From assembly GCA_937959175.1 (NCBI GenBank), contig CALGAS010000407.1:1-13021 (forward strand): DNA of 13,021 nt, in the 5' to 3' direction. The first letter of the stretch is position 1. The number at the start of each line of letters is the position of its first letter. The position numbers were made by a program, and so were the translations under genes. The stretch comes from an uncultured bacterium (lineage in GTDB: Bacteria > Planctomycetota > Planctomycetia > Pirellulales > UBA1268). The notes beneath the pieces were generated by a model. That model saw nothing but the letters and a program-made list of their open reading frames with translations, ran no database searches and had not been told where the DNA came from. Of this stretch, positions 12,911 through 13,021 are shown in pieces.

Positions 12911-12926
12911 GACCTGTACCCTTTTC
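12896..12926. repeat. 14-base tandem-like direct repeat
   Basis: The sequence cctgtacccttttc occurs at 12896-12909 and again at 12913-12926, a 17-base period. The first copy is part of the right arm of the inverted repeat, so the left arm can pair with either copy. Confidence 0.8.
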
Positions 12927-13021
12927 ACCGCGAGGACGCGCTCGAATGCGGGTTCGCGAGGGGTGGGCCCGTGCCGTGGAGCCGGCGTTGCTGGCGAAGC
13001 GAAGGCAGGGATGCCGAGAGC

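Larger units (their letters stand above)
12665..13021. other. Intergenic region without a convincing gene, rich in repeats
   Basis: No reading frame here has a recognisable product. A minus-strand open frame across most of it (to 12596) overlaps the end of the previous gene and is Arg/Pro low-complexity. The region contains a 27-base direct repeat, a strong GC hairpin, an imperfect 16-base inverted repeat and a 14-base direct repeat, listed separately. The end (12971-13021) has GCGAAGCGAAGG and GATGCCGAGAGC, resembling the kind of interspersed repeat found between genes; this resemblance is from memory and unverified. Confidence 0.6.

Noticed and set aside
12596..12928. Minus-strand open frame in the right-hand intergenic region
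   Set aside because: It runs over both repeat copies and into the upstream gene's 3' end; the translation is repeat-derived Arg/Pro-rich sequence.

Overview
The window is GC-rich (roughly two-thirds G+C by eye), densely coded bacterial DNA, most likely from a planctomycete. The lineage call is an inference. It rests on the duplicated-module protein at the right end, whose style (W-IGWD..SV, FRLP, EWPRIREV, SNLWF, GEPSDP and YD...HLAH motifs) I associate with planctomycetes, and on the repeat-filled intergenic DNA after it. It is not a phylogenetic result. No rRNA, tRNA, CRISPR array, transposase or phage gene was seen.

Positions 1-4719 (minus strand) hold a tightly packed transport operon. 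In transcription order it encodes a lipoprotein of the sugar-binding (RbsB-like) type, a two-domain RbsA-type ATPase, an RbsC-type permease and an APC-family amino-acid permease that leaves the window. All three junctions are 4-base overlaps (GTGA, ATGA, ATGA), so translation is probably coupled. The striking point is the lipoprotein. After its signal peptide, the part of the fold that normally forms the C-terminus (VKVIAFDE... to ...INIPARVV) comes first, and the part that normally starts the mature protein (YAFITNGVADFW...) follows. The protein therefore appears to be a natural circular permutant of a type I periplasmic binding protein. Facing the operon across a 275-base divergent region is an ornithine cyclodeaminase/mu-crystallin family gene (4995-6053, plus).

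Positions 6086-9012 (minus strand) are a sulfate-activation operon. cysD (sulfate adenylyltransferase small subunit) is followed by a cysN-cysC fusion (GTPase subunit plus APS kinase), together converting sulfate to APS and then PAPS. The fused APS kinase has DGQ where the canonical motif is DGD. The convergent end with the cyclodeaminase gene is only 32 bases long and folds into a hairpin that includes both stop codons.

Positions 9126-9854 (plus) encode a secreted, Pro/Ala/Arg-rich protein of unknown function. Next is a minus-strand HepT/MntA-type toxin-antitoxin pair (9912-10719) with the HEPN motif R-x4-H-x-Y and the nucleotidyltransferase motif GS-x10-D-x-D. To its right is a plus-strand gene (10925-12664) made of two copies of one roughly 250-residue module. 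Its reading frame continues upstream of the first usable start codon with sequence that aligns to the second copy, so the 5' end seems to have been lost next to the toxin-antitoxin locus.

Positions 12665-13021 hold no convincing gene. They contain a 27-base direct repeat, a strong GC hairpin, an imperfect inverted repeat and a 14-base direct repeat, resembling an interspersed intergenic repeat region.
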